Assembly (NCBI GenBank): GCA_022457065.1
Contig: JAJGBQ010000002.1
Location: 4,650,001 to 4,714,000 of the forward strand
Length of the DNA stretch: 64,000 nt
Reading direction: 5' to 3'
DNA from: Curvularia sp. ZM96
Lineage: Eukaryota > Ascomycota > Dothideomycetes > Pleosporales > Pleosporaceae
In this document: one piece after another, positions 1 to 10,409 of the stretch
Layout of the letters: the number at the start of each line of letters is the position of its first letter
Position numbering within the stretch: position 1 is the stretch's first letter
Made by a program: the position numbers and the translations under genes
Notes under the pieces: model-generated
The model's database searches: none
What the model was told of the DNA's origin: nothing
Seen by the model: only the letters and a program-made list of their open reading frames with translations

Positions 1-1393
1 CCAAGTTTGAGCGCAGAATTTCAGGATAGGTCTGCTCGATAAGCTCCTTCTTAAAGGCAGCCTCAGTGTACAAGCGGAAGCATTTACCGGGACGGGTACG
101 ACCAGCACGACCAGCACGCTGCTGCGCAGATGCCTTGGAAATGGGCGATACCAACAGAGACTCGACACGGATACGAGGATTGTACACTTTTTGCTTGCTG
201 AAACCAGGGTCTACGACGTACACGATACCGTCGATGGTCAGGGACGTTTCGGCAATGTTGGTGGAAACGATGACCTTTCTTCCGGGGCGGCCACCAGGAG
301 TTGCCGGTGGTGGTGCAGGATTGAAGATCTTTTGTTGTTGCGCTGGAGGCAGAGTTCCGTACAGCGGGTATACTGCCAGTGGTCCAGCACCGCCCTCACG
401 ACTGAGATCCTGAGCTTCCAGAGTAATCTTCCTGCAAGCATCTTCAATCTCCTCCTCACCCGTCAAGAAAAGCAGAATGTCGCCCTCGGGCTCGGTAGCG
501 TGGATCTGGAGGACGGTACGCAGAGCGGCTTCGACATAGTCGCGCTCGGGCGCAGGGGTGTAAAAGACCTCGACTGGGTGTGTTCGTCCGGGAACAGCGA
601 GGAGTGGGGCGTTGTGGAAGTACTTTTGGAACTTGGAAGCGTCGAGAGTAGCACTCATGATGATGATCTTGAGATCAGGCCTACGCAAGACCACTTCCTT
701 CAACAGACCCATGAGGATATCGGTAGCCAGCGTTCGCTCGTGGGCTTCGTCGAGAATGATGGTGCTGTAGCGTGTGAGGTTGTGGTCGTTCATGGCCTCA
801 CGGAGCAACATTCCGTCTGTCATGTACTTGAGGATGGTCTCGGGTCCCGTCTTGTCCTCAAAACGAATGCTGTATCCGACCTCCTGGCCCAGCTCGACGT
901 CCATCTCCTCGGCCACACGCTGGGCGACTGACATGGCAGCGACTCGACGAGGCTGTGTACAGGCAACCATCTTGGCCTGGGTCTGCGGAAGGTCGTCGAA
1001 GAGCACAAACTGCGGAATTTGTGTCGTCTTTCCGGAACCAGTCTCACCGACAAAGACGAGGATCTGCGACTCTTGGTAGAGCTTGAGGAACTCATCGCGC
1101 TGCTGGTGGACGGGCAAGTCGCGGCGCTTCTCGAGGATGCTCATGTACTTTTTGGAGAGCGGCCGGCCGGTGAAAGGGTTGTTGGGTCCATTCTCAGCGG
1201 CGTTGGCCTGCGCCGTGGTTGTAGCATGGCGCTTGAAGCCCTTGAGGCCGTCGGCGGTGGCAGGGCTGTCGCTGTTCTCGTTCCAGTGGGCGAGATATGG
1301 GTTTGCGGCGGCGTCCATGTTGCCCTCTGTCTTGACGCGCTTGACACGGGCGCTGTCGTCGTTGTCGTATTCGCGCTTCGGCATAGCAGTCAT
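1..1393 (-). CDS. PRP43: DEAH-box RNA helicase Prp43 (3' end outside window)
   Basis: This is the N-terminal 460 or so residues of Prp43, the ATP-dependent helicase that releases the intron lariat from the spliceosome and also works in ribosome biogenesis. The reverse strand reads without an intron through the Walker A motif GETGSGKTT, the DEAH box in LDEAHERT, motif III SAT in IIMSATLDAS, motif V TNIAETSLTIDG and motif VI QRAGRAGRTRPGKC, all in the usual order. The reading frame is still open at base 1, so the C-terminal winged-helix, ratchet and OB domains lie outside the window. Two in-frame ATGs compete at 1393 and 1384; the upstream one gives MTAMPKRE and is used here. It is divergent from PRMT5, sharing a 415-bp upstream region. 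The family assignment is near certain; only the start is open. Confidence 0.95.
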   Translation of the reverse strand, partial: MTAMPKREYDNDDSARVKRVKTEGNMDAAANPYLAHWNENSDSPATADGLKGFKRHATTTAQANAAENGPNNPFTGRPLSKKYMSILEKRRDLPVHQQRDEFLKLYQESQILVFVGETGSGKTTQIPQFVLFDDLPQTQAKMVACTQPRRVAAMSVAQRVAEEMDVELGQEVGYSIRFEDKTGPETILKYMTDGMLLREAMNDHNLTRYSTIILDEAHERTLATDILMGLLKEVVLRRPDLKIIIMSATLDASKFQKYFHNAPLLAVPGRTHPVEVFYTPAPERDYVEAALRTVLQIHATEPEGDILLFLTGEEEIEDACRKITLEAQDLSREGGAGPLAVYPLYGTLPPAQQQKIFNPAPPPATPGGRPGRKVIVSTNIAETSLTIDGIVYVVDPGFSKQKVYNPRIRVESLLVSPISKASAQQRAGRAGRTRPGKCFRLYTEAAFKKELIEQTYPEILRSNL

Positions 1394-1808
1394 GGTGGCG
1401 GCGTGGTTGTGTATGCGCGTGTCGATGGCCGACCGCAAACGAACGGCCGTGCTAAGAAAAAGTTATGCGGCGGCGGAAGTCCCTTAGCTCCATTTGCGCG
1501 CCGCCATCTCGCCCTGCTTGGCGCGAACCACCACAGGCTGCCAGGCACCACAGCGACGAGCCACACACGCGCCCGCAACCATGTAGCAAATATACTCCGC
1601 TTCTCCACCTCCTGGTGGTCTCTTGTCTGCTTGCCGTCCCATGTCGCTGTGACTGACTCTGCCTTCTCTCACCGTGTCACGCCCGCAGCATTACCGCCAT
1701 CCGCCTCACTAACCCCGCTGTCGTGGTCCGCAGTCTTCAACTTTTCCTCTGTCATACTATATACCCCACCCAAGATTGCCACAACCCGTCCTTATATACC
1801 CCAGCATC
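1394..1808. promoter_or_regulatory. shared upstream region of PRP43 and PRMT5
   Basis: This 415-bp gap lies between two divergent starts and must hold both promoters. I see no convincing TATA box and no ORF that looks coding. The stretch is GC-rich near PRP43 and pyrimidine-rich close to the PRMT5 start. Confidence 0.5.
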
Positions 1809-4373
1809 ATGGATTACTCTGAAGGCATGGACGACTCCGCCGCCATCTTCTACATTGGCCAACATGAGTCGAAGCGGGGCCTCGATGTGTCGCCGGAATT
1901 GGTTCAGCATGCCCAAGATCTGGGTGTAAGTGGCTTCAAAGAAGAACAAGCGACTGCGACTGACTGCCGCCAGTATGATATGCTCACGAGCCCAATTACC
2001 AACGACCATTTCCACAACCGTGTGCTCGGCATCCTGACTTCGTATATCCAGACCCTCGCCGAGTCCCAGGCGCAACCGCTGCCCTTGATACCTGCACTGG
2101 ACAATTTCGACACTCCACTCGGCCCAACCGATATCATCGGCCAGCTCGTGACTTTTACTAGTCCATGGATTGACCTGTCTTCGCCCGATCCGCTCATTGC
2201 TCATGTGTCGCGACAGGTTTTTCACCTGGAGATTGCCTATGCTGCGTTCTGCGGTGTCACAAATGTTGTCGTTCCGGGGCCAAGGCGCGCCCACGGACAG
2301 GCTGGCGTGTCTCAGTATGCCCGCTCTATCAAAGAGGCACTTGTAACAGGATCTTATCTTCAGATCCATATACAATTGCCCATGGACAGCAACTACCCTG
2401 AGACCATAGAGGCAGATGCGGGTGATTTGGCAAGTTTCGCCAGATCTGAATTCGAGCCCAGCCCTGAGGCAAAGAGCTATAACTCATGGAGCTCGTGGGA
2501 TGCGTGGAATACTATCAGATCGATTTGTAAATACCACAACAGACTTTCAATCAGTAAGCTCTCTTCCTCGAAAAATTTACCCACTCCAAGACTAACTTGA
2601 ATAGTGCTTGACCTTCCGCGCCGATTGCCCTCACTTGCTCTTCAGTCGCGCTGGTTCTCAGAGCCTATCAGACTACTCAATTTGACAGCATCATCCTTTC
2701 TAGTCAATGCTCGCCAGTCTTTTGTATTATCAAAGGCGCACCAAGTCTTCATCTTCCGCGCTATGCGCCTGCAGCGTGGGCCGTGGTTACTCATCTCAGA
2801 CGTGGGCCCGCTGCCAGGTATTGACGACCCAGATATGATCATGTCGTATTCTACAGGCCATCTTTCCCCTCACACAGTAGAAGACGCACCGAGCCCTGCC
2901 TCCTCGACGGTCGCGCCGACTCCAGCCGAAGCAGCTCAGTTAGCGAAGAAGTCCCCGAAGAAGAGCAGCAGTAGCAATGATCCTACACCGCACCTAAGCT
3001 ACTTGCGGTACCTACAACGTAACCAGCCCCCCAAGAGCCAGCTTGAGCGTTTCGGTGGCGGCTTCCAAGATTACCTCCAGAGCCCGCTACAGCCCCTCAC
3101 AGACAACCTGGAGTCTATTACTTACGAGGTCTTTGAGAAAGACCCAATCAAATATGCATGGTATGAGCGAGCCATCGCACAAGCCCTACGGGATTGGCAT
3201 GCTGAAAAGAGGTCGACGAGCTCAGACAACGGCGCTGTCGTCGTTGCTGTTGTAGGATCGGGCCGTGGACCACTTGTCACACGCGCTTTGAACGCCAGTG
3301 CCAGCTCTGGTGTTCCTGTGAAAGTTTATGCGATTGAGAAGAACCCCAACGCTTATGTCCTCCTACAGCGCCGTAACATTGAGACTTGGGGCGGGCGCGT
3401 TACAGTTGTCAAGACTGACATGAGAGCCTGGAAAGGTCCTTCGAAAGAAGATGGCACCTTTGGCAAGGTCGATATTCTGGTTAGCGAGTTGCTCGGTTCC
3501 TTTGCCGATAACGAACTGTCACCAGAGTGTCTTGATGGCGTACAGCATGTCTTGAACCCCAGCCACGGCATCTCGATACCGTCCAGTTATACCGCGCACT
3601 TTACTCCAATTGCAACTCCCAAGCTCTGGGCAGATCTGTACCACCGCAGTACCAGTGTGGATGGGAATGCTTTCGACATCCCTTGGGTTGTCATGCTGTC
3701 GCAATTCGACTATCTGTCTACTGAATCCAAGGAGACAATCGCCTCTCAACAACTCAGTAACGGTACTAAGATGCAGAACTTCAACCTCGAGCCACCCCTT
3801 GCACCAAACGTACAGACCGCATGGGAATTCACTCACCCTCTCCCACCAGCCATCCTAGCCCAGTCATCGCTGCGCAAGGGTGGATCGGCGGTAGGTGGCG
3901 GTGGCGGCTTCTGCGGAGGTGATGGCGCGAACGAGCACAACCTGCGCTACTGTAAAATCTCCTTCCCCATCGAGCAACCAGGCGTCTGCCACGGCTTGGG
4001 CGCTTACTTTGAAACCGTTCTATATAGCGGTTCCGAGGGGCCCGTCGAACTCAGCACCAACCCCGTGACGATGGAGCAGAAGAGCAAGGACATGATTTCT
4101 TGGTTCCCAATCTTGTTCCCTCTCAAGGTGAGTCTGACGCAGTGAATACTTGTTTTTGTTATGTCTGTAAATGTTGTTTGCTGATATCTCCCGCAGACCC
4201 CAGTACAGCTACCTGCCCACTCAGAGCTCGAAGTCAGCTTCTGGAGACAGACGGATGATCGCAAGGTCTGGTACGAGTGGCTGGTAGAAAGCTACATGAC
4301 CATCAATGGCGAGCGCATACGCTTGAGCGTTTCGGATTTGCACTCCAGCAAGTCGAATGGATGCATGATGTAA
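1809..4373 (+). CDS. SKB1: protein arginine methyltransferase 5 (Skb1/Hsl7 family)
   Basis: Type II arginine methyltransferase that makes symmetric dimethylarginine; the fission yeast form, Skb1, also acts in cell-size control. Four exons are inferred with introns at 1926-1973, 2554-2604 and 4128-4196, all GT-AG and all restoring frame. The N-terminal half is the TIM-barrel region. The methyltransferase core shows the SAM-binding motif VVGSGRGPLV, the acidic post-I motif VYAIEKNP, and the double-E loop SELLGSFADNELSPE with both glutamates. The phenylalanine of YEVFEKDPIKY, which in PRMT5 favours the symmetric product, is kept. The C-terminal beta barrel includes the AYFETVLY stretch typical of the family. 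The start follows the only ATG in frame just before the conserved N terminus. A glycine-rich insert (GGGGGFCGG) sits in the barrel. Function is clear from the motifs; exact borders of intron 1 (48 bp, frame-neutral) rest on family alignment from memory. Confidence 0.95.
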
Positions 4374-4753
4374 GAACTATACTTTTTCGAAATCGGATTC
4401 TGTAACGAGCCGGGATTGGGGAAGTCAACGGTCGAGAAAAGTTAGTCGCGCTTTATAGTCATGATATTGTTAAGGACTGGGTTCGTCCTTTTTACATTGC
4501 TTTCGTATTGTAGGAACTAAGAAATATGGTTAAACGCCGTGCTCCTGACATCCATGCACACGTACCAACACTGCTATTTTTGTGAAAAGAACCTTTCGCC
4601 CACTTTCTTCATGCTTCCTCTCCTCTTTTTTGCCTTATCATCTCATTACACGCCATTTGTATATGCCGTAAGTATCTTTTGAGAAACAACACTCACCGTC
4701 CAGGTGGGAAGAAAGCACACCAGCCGGGATGGATTCCACACACAACCTCAACA
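4374..4753. other. intergenic region between convergent genes
   Basis: PRMT5 and IMP4 end towards each other here. The sequence is moderately AT-rich and holds both 3' untranslated regions; I see no further gene. Confidence 0.6.
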
Positions 4754-5871
4754 CTACAAGTAATCCTTCTTCCTACCAGTCCTTGTGTACTGGTTCAGAT
4801 GCCACTCGACATCTCCCTCCTTGTTGTCCAACGTGCCCGCGCGTATCTCAAACAATCGCATACTCATTCTCGGTCCGACCTCAGCCAGCTCAACGGATTG
4901 GTAGCCAGTCTTTACGAAGACGTGGTGACGGACTTCAATTGTGTCTTCGATGTTTTTGAATCTAAGAGAAAAGTTAGCGAGCTTGTTTGAGCGCTTTCAA
5001 AGGACTACAGAGGAGGATGAGTATGACAAAAGAGAGAGACGTACGTAACAACACGGTTTCCAACCTTGGCGTTTGCTTCTCGCGGCGGGAAAAGGTGTTT
5101 TAGAATCTGAACGCATCGCTGGCCCAGTTTTGTACTGAAGCCTTCGAAGATCAGGTGCGGGTAGCTTTCTGAGACTGTGCCGCGGGATGAGTTAGGAATA
5201 TCGGCTCGGAGGACGACGTTGTCTGCATTTGCAAAGCGTTAGTCACATGTAGGGTAACAGCAATTAGTATTTTGGTAACACGAAGAAAGAAACTTACGCA
5301 GAGAAAAGCTGGCGGTGGGGCCGTGTGGGAAATGCGATACGGTCAAAGCAGTCGGAGTACCTCTGTGCTCGTGTAGAAGCACCATATCGCTCAAGCCTCC
5401 GGACTTCGCACTTTCAACTAGGTTGGGCAAAATCATGTTTCCGCGGTTTAATCGGATCGATGTTGGGAGTAGTAGTCTGATTTCTTTTGCGAACGTGCCT
5501 AGGCGGCTGGAGGGGTCTCTGTAGGACGCAGCATGATCAGCGGATGGCGCTCACGAACGCAAGGTTCACGCAAGGGGATTCCATTCGTACCGACTAGTTG
5601 TGACGAGGATCCTGGGGTCAACGACACCCGAGAGTTGTGCGTATTCGTCGTCCAGGCCTAGCTCCTCCTCGACTGTCCTATCTGCTCTGCTCTCGTCGTA
5701 CTTGTAATCTTCTCGTAGGGCTGTGTTGTTTGCAACGTCCTTTGAGAGAGGTTTTCCGCTTGCGAGAGATTCTTTCAATGCCGCTCTCTTGGATGCGAGT
5801 TCAGCATCGCGGAGAGTCAATGCGCGGCGGTAGAGGTAATCGCGCCTTTCACGCGCCTGTTTCCTGATCAT
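4754..5871 (-). CDS. IMP4: U3 snoRNP protein Imp4 (Brix domain)
   Basis: Imp4 joins Mpp10 and Imp3 in the U3 small nucleolar RNP and helps U3 pair with pre-18S rRNA in the nucleolus. Four exons are inferred on the reverse strand: 5591-5871, 5298-5518, 5045-5222 and 4754-4961, split by introns of 72, 75 and 83 bp with GT-AG borders. Together they give 295 residues, the usual Imp4 length. The N-terminal helix begins MIRKQARERRDYLYRRAL, and the Brix domain follows from about residue 85, with LLPTSIRLNRG, the HEHRGTPTAL segment, SHFPHGPTASFSL and a C-terminal GPRMSMRLFEIRAGTL. The C terminus is the basic TGRKKDYL. It converges on PRMT5. No break or odd codon use is seen, and the reading is consistent across every splice junction. 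Confidence 0.95.
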
Positions 5872-6492
5872 CGTGGCGACGGCAGTAAGCGCTTTTTAGA
5901 TAATCGTTCGATGGGTTGCGTTCTAGCGCACGGTAGCTGGTGAATGTGTTTTATCGCTTTCGAGTGTTTGGTGGCGCGCGTGGGGTATCGAGGTATGGTG
6001 TCGCATGCGAGCGATGAGGAAGTTCGCCAGGCGCAATGGAAATTTTGGGTCCTTATCTTATCGCCCAGCTGCCAATGGGAGCGACTCGGACCTCCGACTC
6101 CATCTTTCCAGCATCACGTTTGTTGAAAACAATCATCACAACATTCATGTCACTACAAAAAACTATTGATCTCGGGGTTTCATCTTGTTTAAGAGGAAAT
6201 CGCAGATATTTTAAGCTTACTGGTGCGATATCGCATACTGAGAACGAAATTGCGAGGCGCGACCAAAGCAAGAGTGTTCGTACTTGTCTACGCTTCCTAT
6301 AAGTACCAACTTCTAGATGAACCCATCCGTCTAGACTCTTCACTCCATCTTCTTCTCCTCCTCCTTCTTCTTCTTCTCCTCCTCCTCCTCCTTTTCTTCT
6401 TCTTCTTCGCGCTTATTAATAGCCTGCCCGTAGACTCTTGTAACATAGAGTTCGTTGTATTGCGAACGGTCCTCAGGTTCGAACTGCCAGAT
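5872..6492. other. intergenic region, IMP4 upstream side
   Basis: About 620 bp between the IMP4 start and the stop of the next reverse-strand gene. It holds the presumed IMP4 promoter and a pyrimidine microsatellite (listed separately). ORFs here are short and lack coding character. Confidence 0.5.
6338..6410. repeat. (CTT/CTC)n microsatellite
   Basis: A 70-bp run of imperfect CTT and CTC trinucleotides is directly visible. It lies between IMP4 and a small secreted-protein gene, outside any convincing coding exon. Confidence 0.9.
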
Positions 6493-7083
6493 TTAGTATA
6501 ATTCACACTCAATATTACCACCAAGTCTTGAACATACTCCAAGGGCCCCACAGGGTTTGTTCTCCAATGGGCGGGGCCAATGTCTGTCATTCACTCGACC
6601 GAAATCGAGGCTGCCAGTGCCCCAGCAACTATACCATGCGGCATACTCTTCCTGAAAGTCGCCCTCTGCAGGGCCTTCAAATGTACCGATCAAAGGGCCA
6701 TGATCGCTAATCCCTAGATTGTAGAAGCTGCAAGTATATAATGGCTCTACGTGAAAGCATAGTGGTCGTATGGGCCCTTTATGCCACAACTGGTGACTGA
6801 TCTGAGTGACATTGAATTCCCCAGTGGCGTCGAGGAAGTAGAATCGGCTGTCTCCACCACGAACATAGCCAACGCCCCTGGCTCAGTGGTCAGTCTTATG
6901 CTTTAGGAAGTGTGAGTTCGTATGACCTCGATCATAACGCAGCACAATTTGTTGCTGGTTGGATGTTCTGGTGTCTATAAAATCTCGAAGAGATTATTGG
7001 GAACGTGACACTCACTCGAAGTAAGACGCCGCCATGGCGGCAATCGCCATGCAGGCACCTACAAGCAGTGTTGCATGATGCAT
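6493..7083 (-). CDS. small secreted cysteine-containing protein, candidate effector
   Basis: I do not recognise the family. Two exons are inferred on the reverse strand: 7016-7083 and 6493-6877, joined over a 138-bp GT-AG intron, giving 150 residues. The first exon codes for a short hydrophobic signal-peptide-like start, MHHATLLVGACMAIAAMAAS. The mature part is rich in aromatic residues and contains six cysteines, in LCFHV, YTCSF, YSCWG, KPCGAL, GVCSRL and IECEL, which suits disulfide-bonded extracellular proteins. Small size, signal peptide and even cysteine count are the usual criteria for fungal effector candidates, but no function can be read from the sequence. A smaller exon inside the intron was tried and fails because of a frame mismatch or a stop. 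Two more genes of this type lie within 2 kb. Confidence 0.55.
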
Positions 7084-7696
7084 TATAATACAAGATACTG
7101 GAGTAATGCGACTGAAAGTTGAGTGATTGCGACGGATGTTTAAAGATCAAGAAAAAAGTCGTGCATGGAATTTGTAGTTGAGCACGCAAGTGTTCCTGGG
7201 CATCCGCCATCTTGCGCCTAGAATAAGGTCGTGAGATCAGAACCACCTTGGCCTTCCAATGGTTTACCTCCTGGTCGCAATCGCAGGTAATAGACAGTGC
7301 AATGCGGTAGTCTCTTGACGTACGGAACAATTCCATGGAAGCGAATATGGGGCCATAGCCGCAGTGACAAAGCGAAACACGGAAGCGGTTTGGTTATCTT
7401 GCATTCCCTTGGATTACAGCTCATGACGTATAACTGATACCTCTTCCGCTGAATCGCATTGCTCTAACCCAACCCCAATTGCTTACTCTTACGAGTGTTG
7501 TCTCTACATCCCCAGTAGGAACATGTACCCCGGTAGCATAGCGTTTGAACCTTTGTGAAATCATATAAAGTATTCCATCTCCCGTTGTATTTACCACGTC
7601 ACTCTTTTAGCTGGATTACTCCCCAACGCTTCTCCGTCATCCAACCTTTACAGCTTAAAAATTCTTGTTTGTCACAACACACTTCATTACACAAAG
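7084..7696. other. intergenic region
   Basis: About 610 bp between the starts of two divergent small secreted-protein genes. The visible ORFs overlap the upstream gene or are short. I find no other feature. Confidence 0.5.
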
Positions 7697-8028
7697 ATGC
7701 GAGCCCTTCACTTATTTTTCTTGTTTCTCACTGCAAGCGTTTCCGTAGTCTTTGCAGAGAGGTGTACATTTGCAAAATCGAAAAGGCCCAACGTTCACCC
7801 GCACTGGCAAGGTCACGATCCTGCACGACCACGTCCCGACCGTAAAACATGTGCCTGAACACTGAATTCTATGACTGTATGTACAAACTGGTCTGGTGAG
7901 TTTCGCTGCCAATTTGCTGTAGCTCAGGCGCATTCTTACGAAATTGATGCTCAACTGTTAAACTGACTCCTATCAGGTCTTTCGGCTCTGATGCTTGGAA
8001 CGGCGATTGTGGTGCGAGGATTCCCTAG
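7697..8028 (+). pseudogene. small secreted protein gene, frame broken or exon structure unresolved
   Basis: The plus strand opens with a strong signal peptide, MRALHLFFLFLTASVSVVFA, and stays in frame until a TGA at 7856-7858, giving 53 residues. One base out of frame, the sequence carries on as a plausible cysteine-containing tail with LNTEFYDCMYKLVW. That tail crosses a clean 81-bp intron at 7896-7976 (GTGAGT donor, TTAAACTGAC-like branch site, CAG acceptor) and ends NGDCGARIP at a TAG at 8028. All three frames are closed between about 7835 and 7875 and no AG acceptor lies there, so a simple extra intron does not join the halves. The most economical reading is a one-base frameshift in a small secreted protein gene. 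A short functional 53-residue form, or another splice from GTAAAA near 7840 to the acceptor at 7976, cannot be excluded. Confidence 0.4.
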
Positions 8029-8527
8029 CTTTCAATATATGGAATGGTGACCATCAGGGGACGGAACTGGAAGCGGTCACCCAAGCATTACAGCTGGTGC
8101 AGCTAGGACGGAGAGGTAATGCATACACATGCTTGGCTAGGCAAGAATAAATTTCATTACAGGGAATGGATGTTTACCTTCATTCCTCTTGATCACATAA
8201 TGCACACAATTTTTGCAAGCGATGTTTAGCGTGAAAAAGTCATGAGTGACTATATTACACCAATAGCGCAGAACGTACAAATCTGAACTGCAAGCAGAAA
8301 CAGTTGATAGTGAAGACTAAGACTGATGATGACAAACGAAATCCTGATTTTCTGTCCAATTTGACGCTCAGCCAACAAACGTTATAAGTCGCGCATGTCT
8401 GCTAACAATTTCCTCATGTCTGGCTTGTGTCTTTCTTCATGTTGAACCATTTGCTAATGAGACATCACCAGACCAAGGTCTAGGCTGAACGCCTTCAAGA
8501 CATCTAGGTCCGTCTCCGACCATAGCC
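8029..8527. other. intergenic region
   Basis: About 500 bp between convergent small secreted-protein genes. I see no ORF with coding character and no repeat. Confidence 0.5.
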
Positions 8528-8965
8528 CTACAAGCCCATTGTTTCACAATAGTACCACTTCGGCTGAGGCGCATCGAACTGAGGCTCTTTGCCAATCTTT
8601 CCAATGGGTCCCTCGTATATGGGCACCTCGGCATCATCTACACAGTCTTCCTCGTCACTAGGAATGTTTAGCCCATAAATTCTCTAGATTCCAACTGTTT
8701 TATTTTACCTGTAGAACTCACAACGGCATCCGCCAAAGATGCTGTAGGCATACGCATCCTGGTATCCAGGGATGGATTGGTTGTAGTAGATTGTTGTGCA
8801 AGCAGAGTATGCTGAGATGCCAGCGAAGGAACTGCTGTTTCGCTCTGTGAGAACGTAGCCACACATTTGCGGCTCCTCGTAATGACTGGAGGCGGATGTG
8901 GGTGCTGACAGAGCGTTGGGTAGTGCGCAGAGCAATGCTGCCAGTGTGGTTGTAAAATGCATCAT
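8528..8965 (-). CDS. small secreted cysteine-rich protein, candidate effector
   Basis: Family not recognised. Two exons are inferred on the reverse strand: 8709-8965 and 8528-8657, split by a 51-bp intron (GTAAAA donor, GGGCTAAAC branch-like site, TAG acceptor). The result is 128 residues. The start MMHFTTTLAALLCALPNALS is a clear signal peptide ending in an ALSA cleavage context. The mature protein has six cysteines, in QMCGYV, YSACTT, GGCRCEF, EEDCVDD and WYYCETM, and two N-x-S/T sites, RNSSS and YNQS. Without splicing the frame would stop at once after the donor, while the second exon reads on for 42 residues of acidic, aromatic sequence, so the spliced form is preferred. It is one of three such genes within 2.5 kb. 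Secretion is likely; a role in host interaction is only inference. Confidence 0.65.
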
Positions 8966-10409
8966 GATGAAGAATTTCGAGAATGAGATGGTATTGCGAA
9001 GCCTTTTTTTTGGGCTGTGAGAGAAATTGTAAAACTGAGGTCGTTGTTTGGGCACAGCTAAGCAATTGATTTCAAGGTTTGGTGCATGAGCTTGCATGGG
9101 AAGCAACGCGGTCTTTAAATATCCAGGATACATGAACGTCGCCATAACCTCGTGTTGTGAGATAATCGCCAGTCTACCGAGCTGTCAAACTGCAAGCTTC
9201 CGTCGTCAGCGTGGCTTCGATATACCATTGTTTCCAGGTACGGGTGTAAAGTGTCACGATGTTAAGATTTCTGATGTCACTTTGCCCTTCTGACCAATGC
9301 ACTTGCCACGGCGTCCTATCGAAGGAAGCAGCAGTCAGAGTTCCTGTGCTAAAATTTGTCGGTCCTGCCGAGTTGACGTGTCCGGAAGTAAGGAAGGTTT
9401 GACCGCTAAACTGCGCCTCTCAGGTACCACCTTCGCCTGAAAATGAGACGCTGGTAATAGAAACATGGCGTGAACCCTAGGTCAGTATCGGAACTTTGGC
9501 ATACTTGGCACGGTTTGCTACTTCGATTCTGGAAGGATGAAGGTATCCATTGGGTGGGGGGATAGCGGTGAAAACTTGAAGGTGTTACTGTAACAGTGTG
9601 ACAAAGGCACTCAAGGTACGCAACGTGCAAAGGAGCAGTACTCAATGCAGGTAGAATAGTCATACGAACATACCTGAGAGATCCAGAAACTGATATACCT
9701 GAGGACAAAAGAACGACATAATAATACAAGTGATGCTATGCTGCAGGTCCGTGGAGGTAGGGACTGAAAATAGGAAACGTGTGTAAGATCGAGGCCTTCG
9801 ATATGGACTGCCACGACATACGTGTGACACTTTAAATCTTAGATTAGAGAAAAGAAAACACGCGATAGCAAGCAATCCTCATTGGTCACCCGTGCAGCTA
9901 CTCGACTACTAGCAAAGTAAAATAAAATTACTAGAGGATAGGATAGCGCTCAAGAGAAGTGGACGGAGAAATGAACGAATAATCAAGAATCATCAATTTC
10001 AATCACATGCAGAGGCACTAGACTGTAGTGCCCCTCGCGCATACATTTTTGAGCCTATCCATGTAAAGTCGCCAAGAAGGGCCTGCGTGGTTCGATAGGA
10101 TATTGTCTACACAGCGCAACTTTTGCCCACCTTACATGGATACCAGGACAAGTCCGTCTTGGTGCAAATTTTTGGTTCAAAGTTAACCCGAATGCTTTTT
10201 GCTGCCACCTCCCAATTGATACTGCTCATCTCGAGCATCTGCTGAGATGAGTATATGTGGAACTCTTCGGTATGCTTCCTCAGTGATGATGAGCATAAGT
10301 TCTCGCCCTCCCTGCCGCTGCGATCGCACGTTCAACCATCCATTTGTAGAAGAATATCAGACCACCTTTTCTGGAAATTCTCAACAGAGGATTTTGGTTG
10401 CCCGCCCAA
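8966..10409. other. gene-poor intergenic stretch
   Basis: About 1.4 kb between the secreted-protein gene and the degenerate gene. Several ORFs of 60-110 codons exist on both strands, but none has a conserved motif, a signal peptide or a good exon structure. Base composition is ordinary, without the TpA excess of the transposon block. Confidence 0.5.

Noticed and set aside
191..931. 246-codon plus-strand ORF
   Set aside because: It lies opposite the helicase Prp43, whose motifs on the other strand are unmistakable; it is a shadow.
1019..1822. 267-codon plus-strand ORF reaching PRMT5
   Set aside because: Covers the Prp43 N terminus on the opposite strand and the promoter; composition is that of non-coding sequence.
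9406..9875. overlapping reverse-strand ORFs of 67-107 codons
   Set aside because: No signal peptide, domain or splice pattern, and the frames overlap each other without preference.
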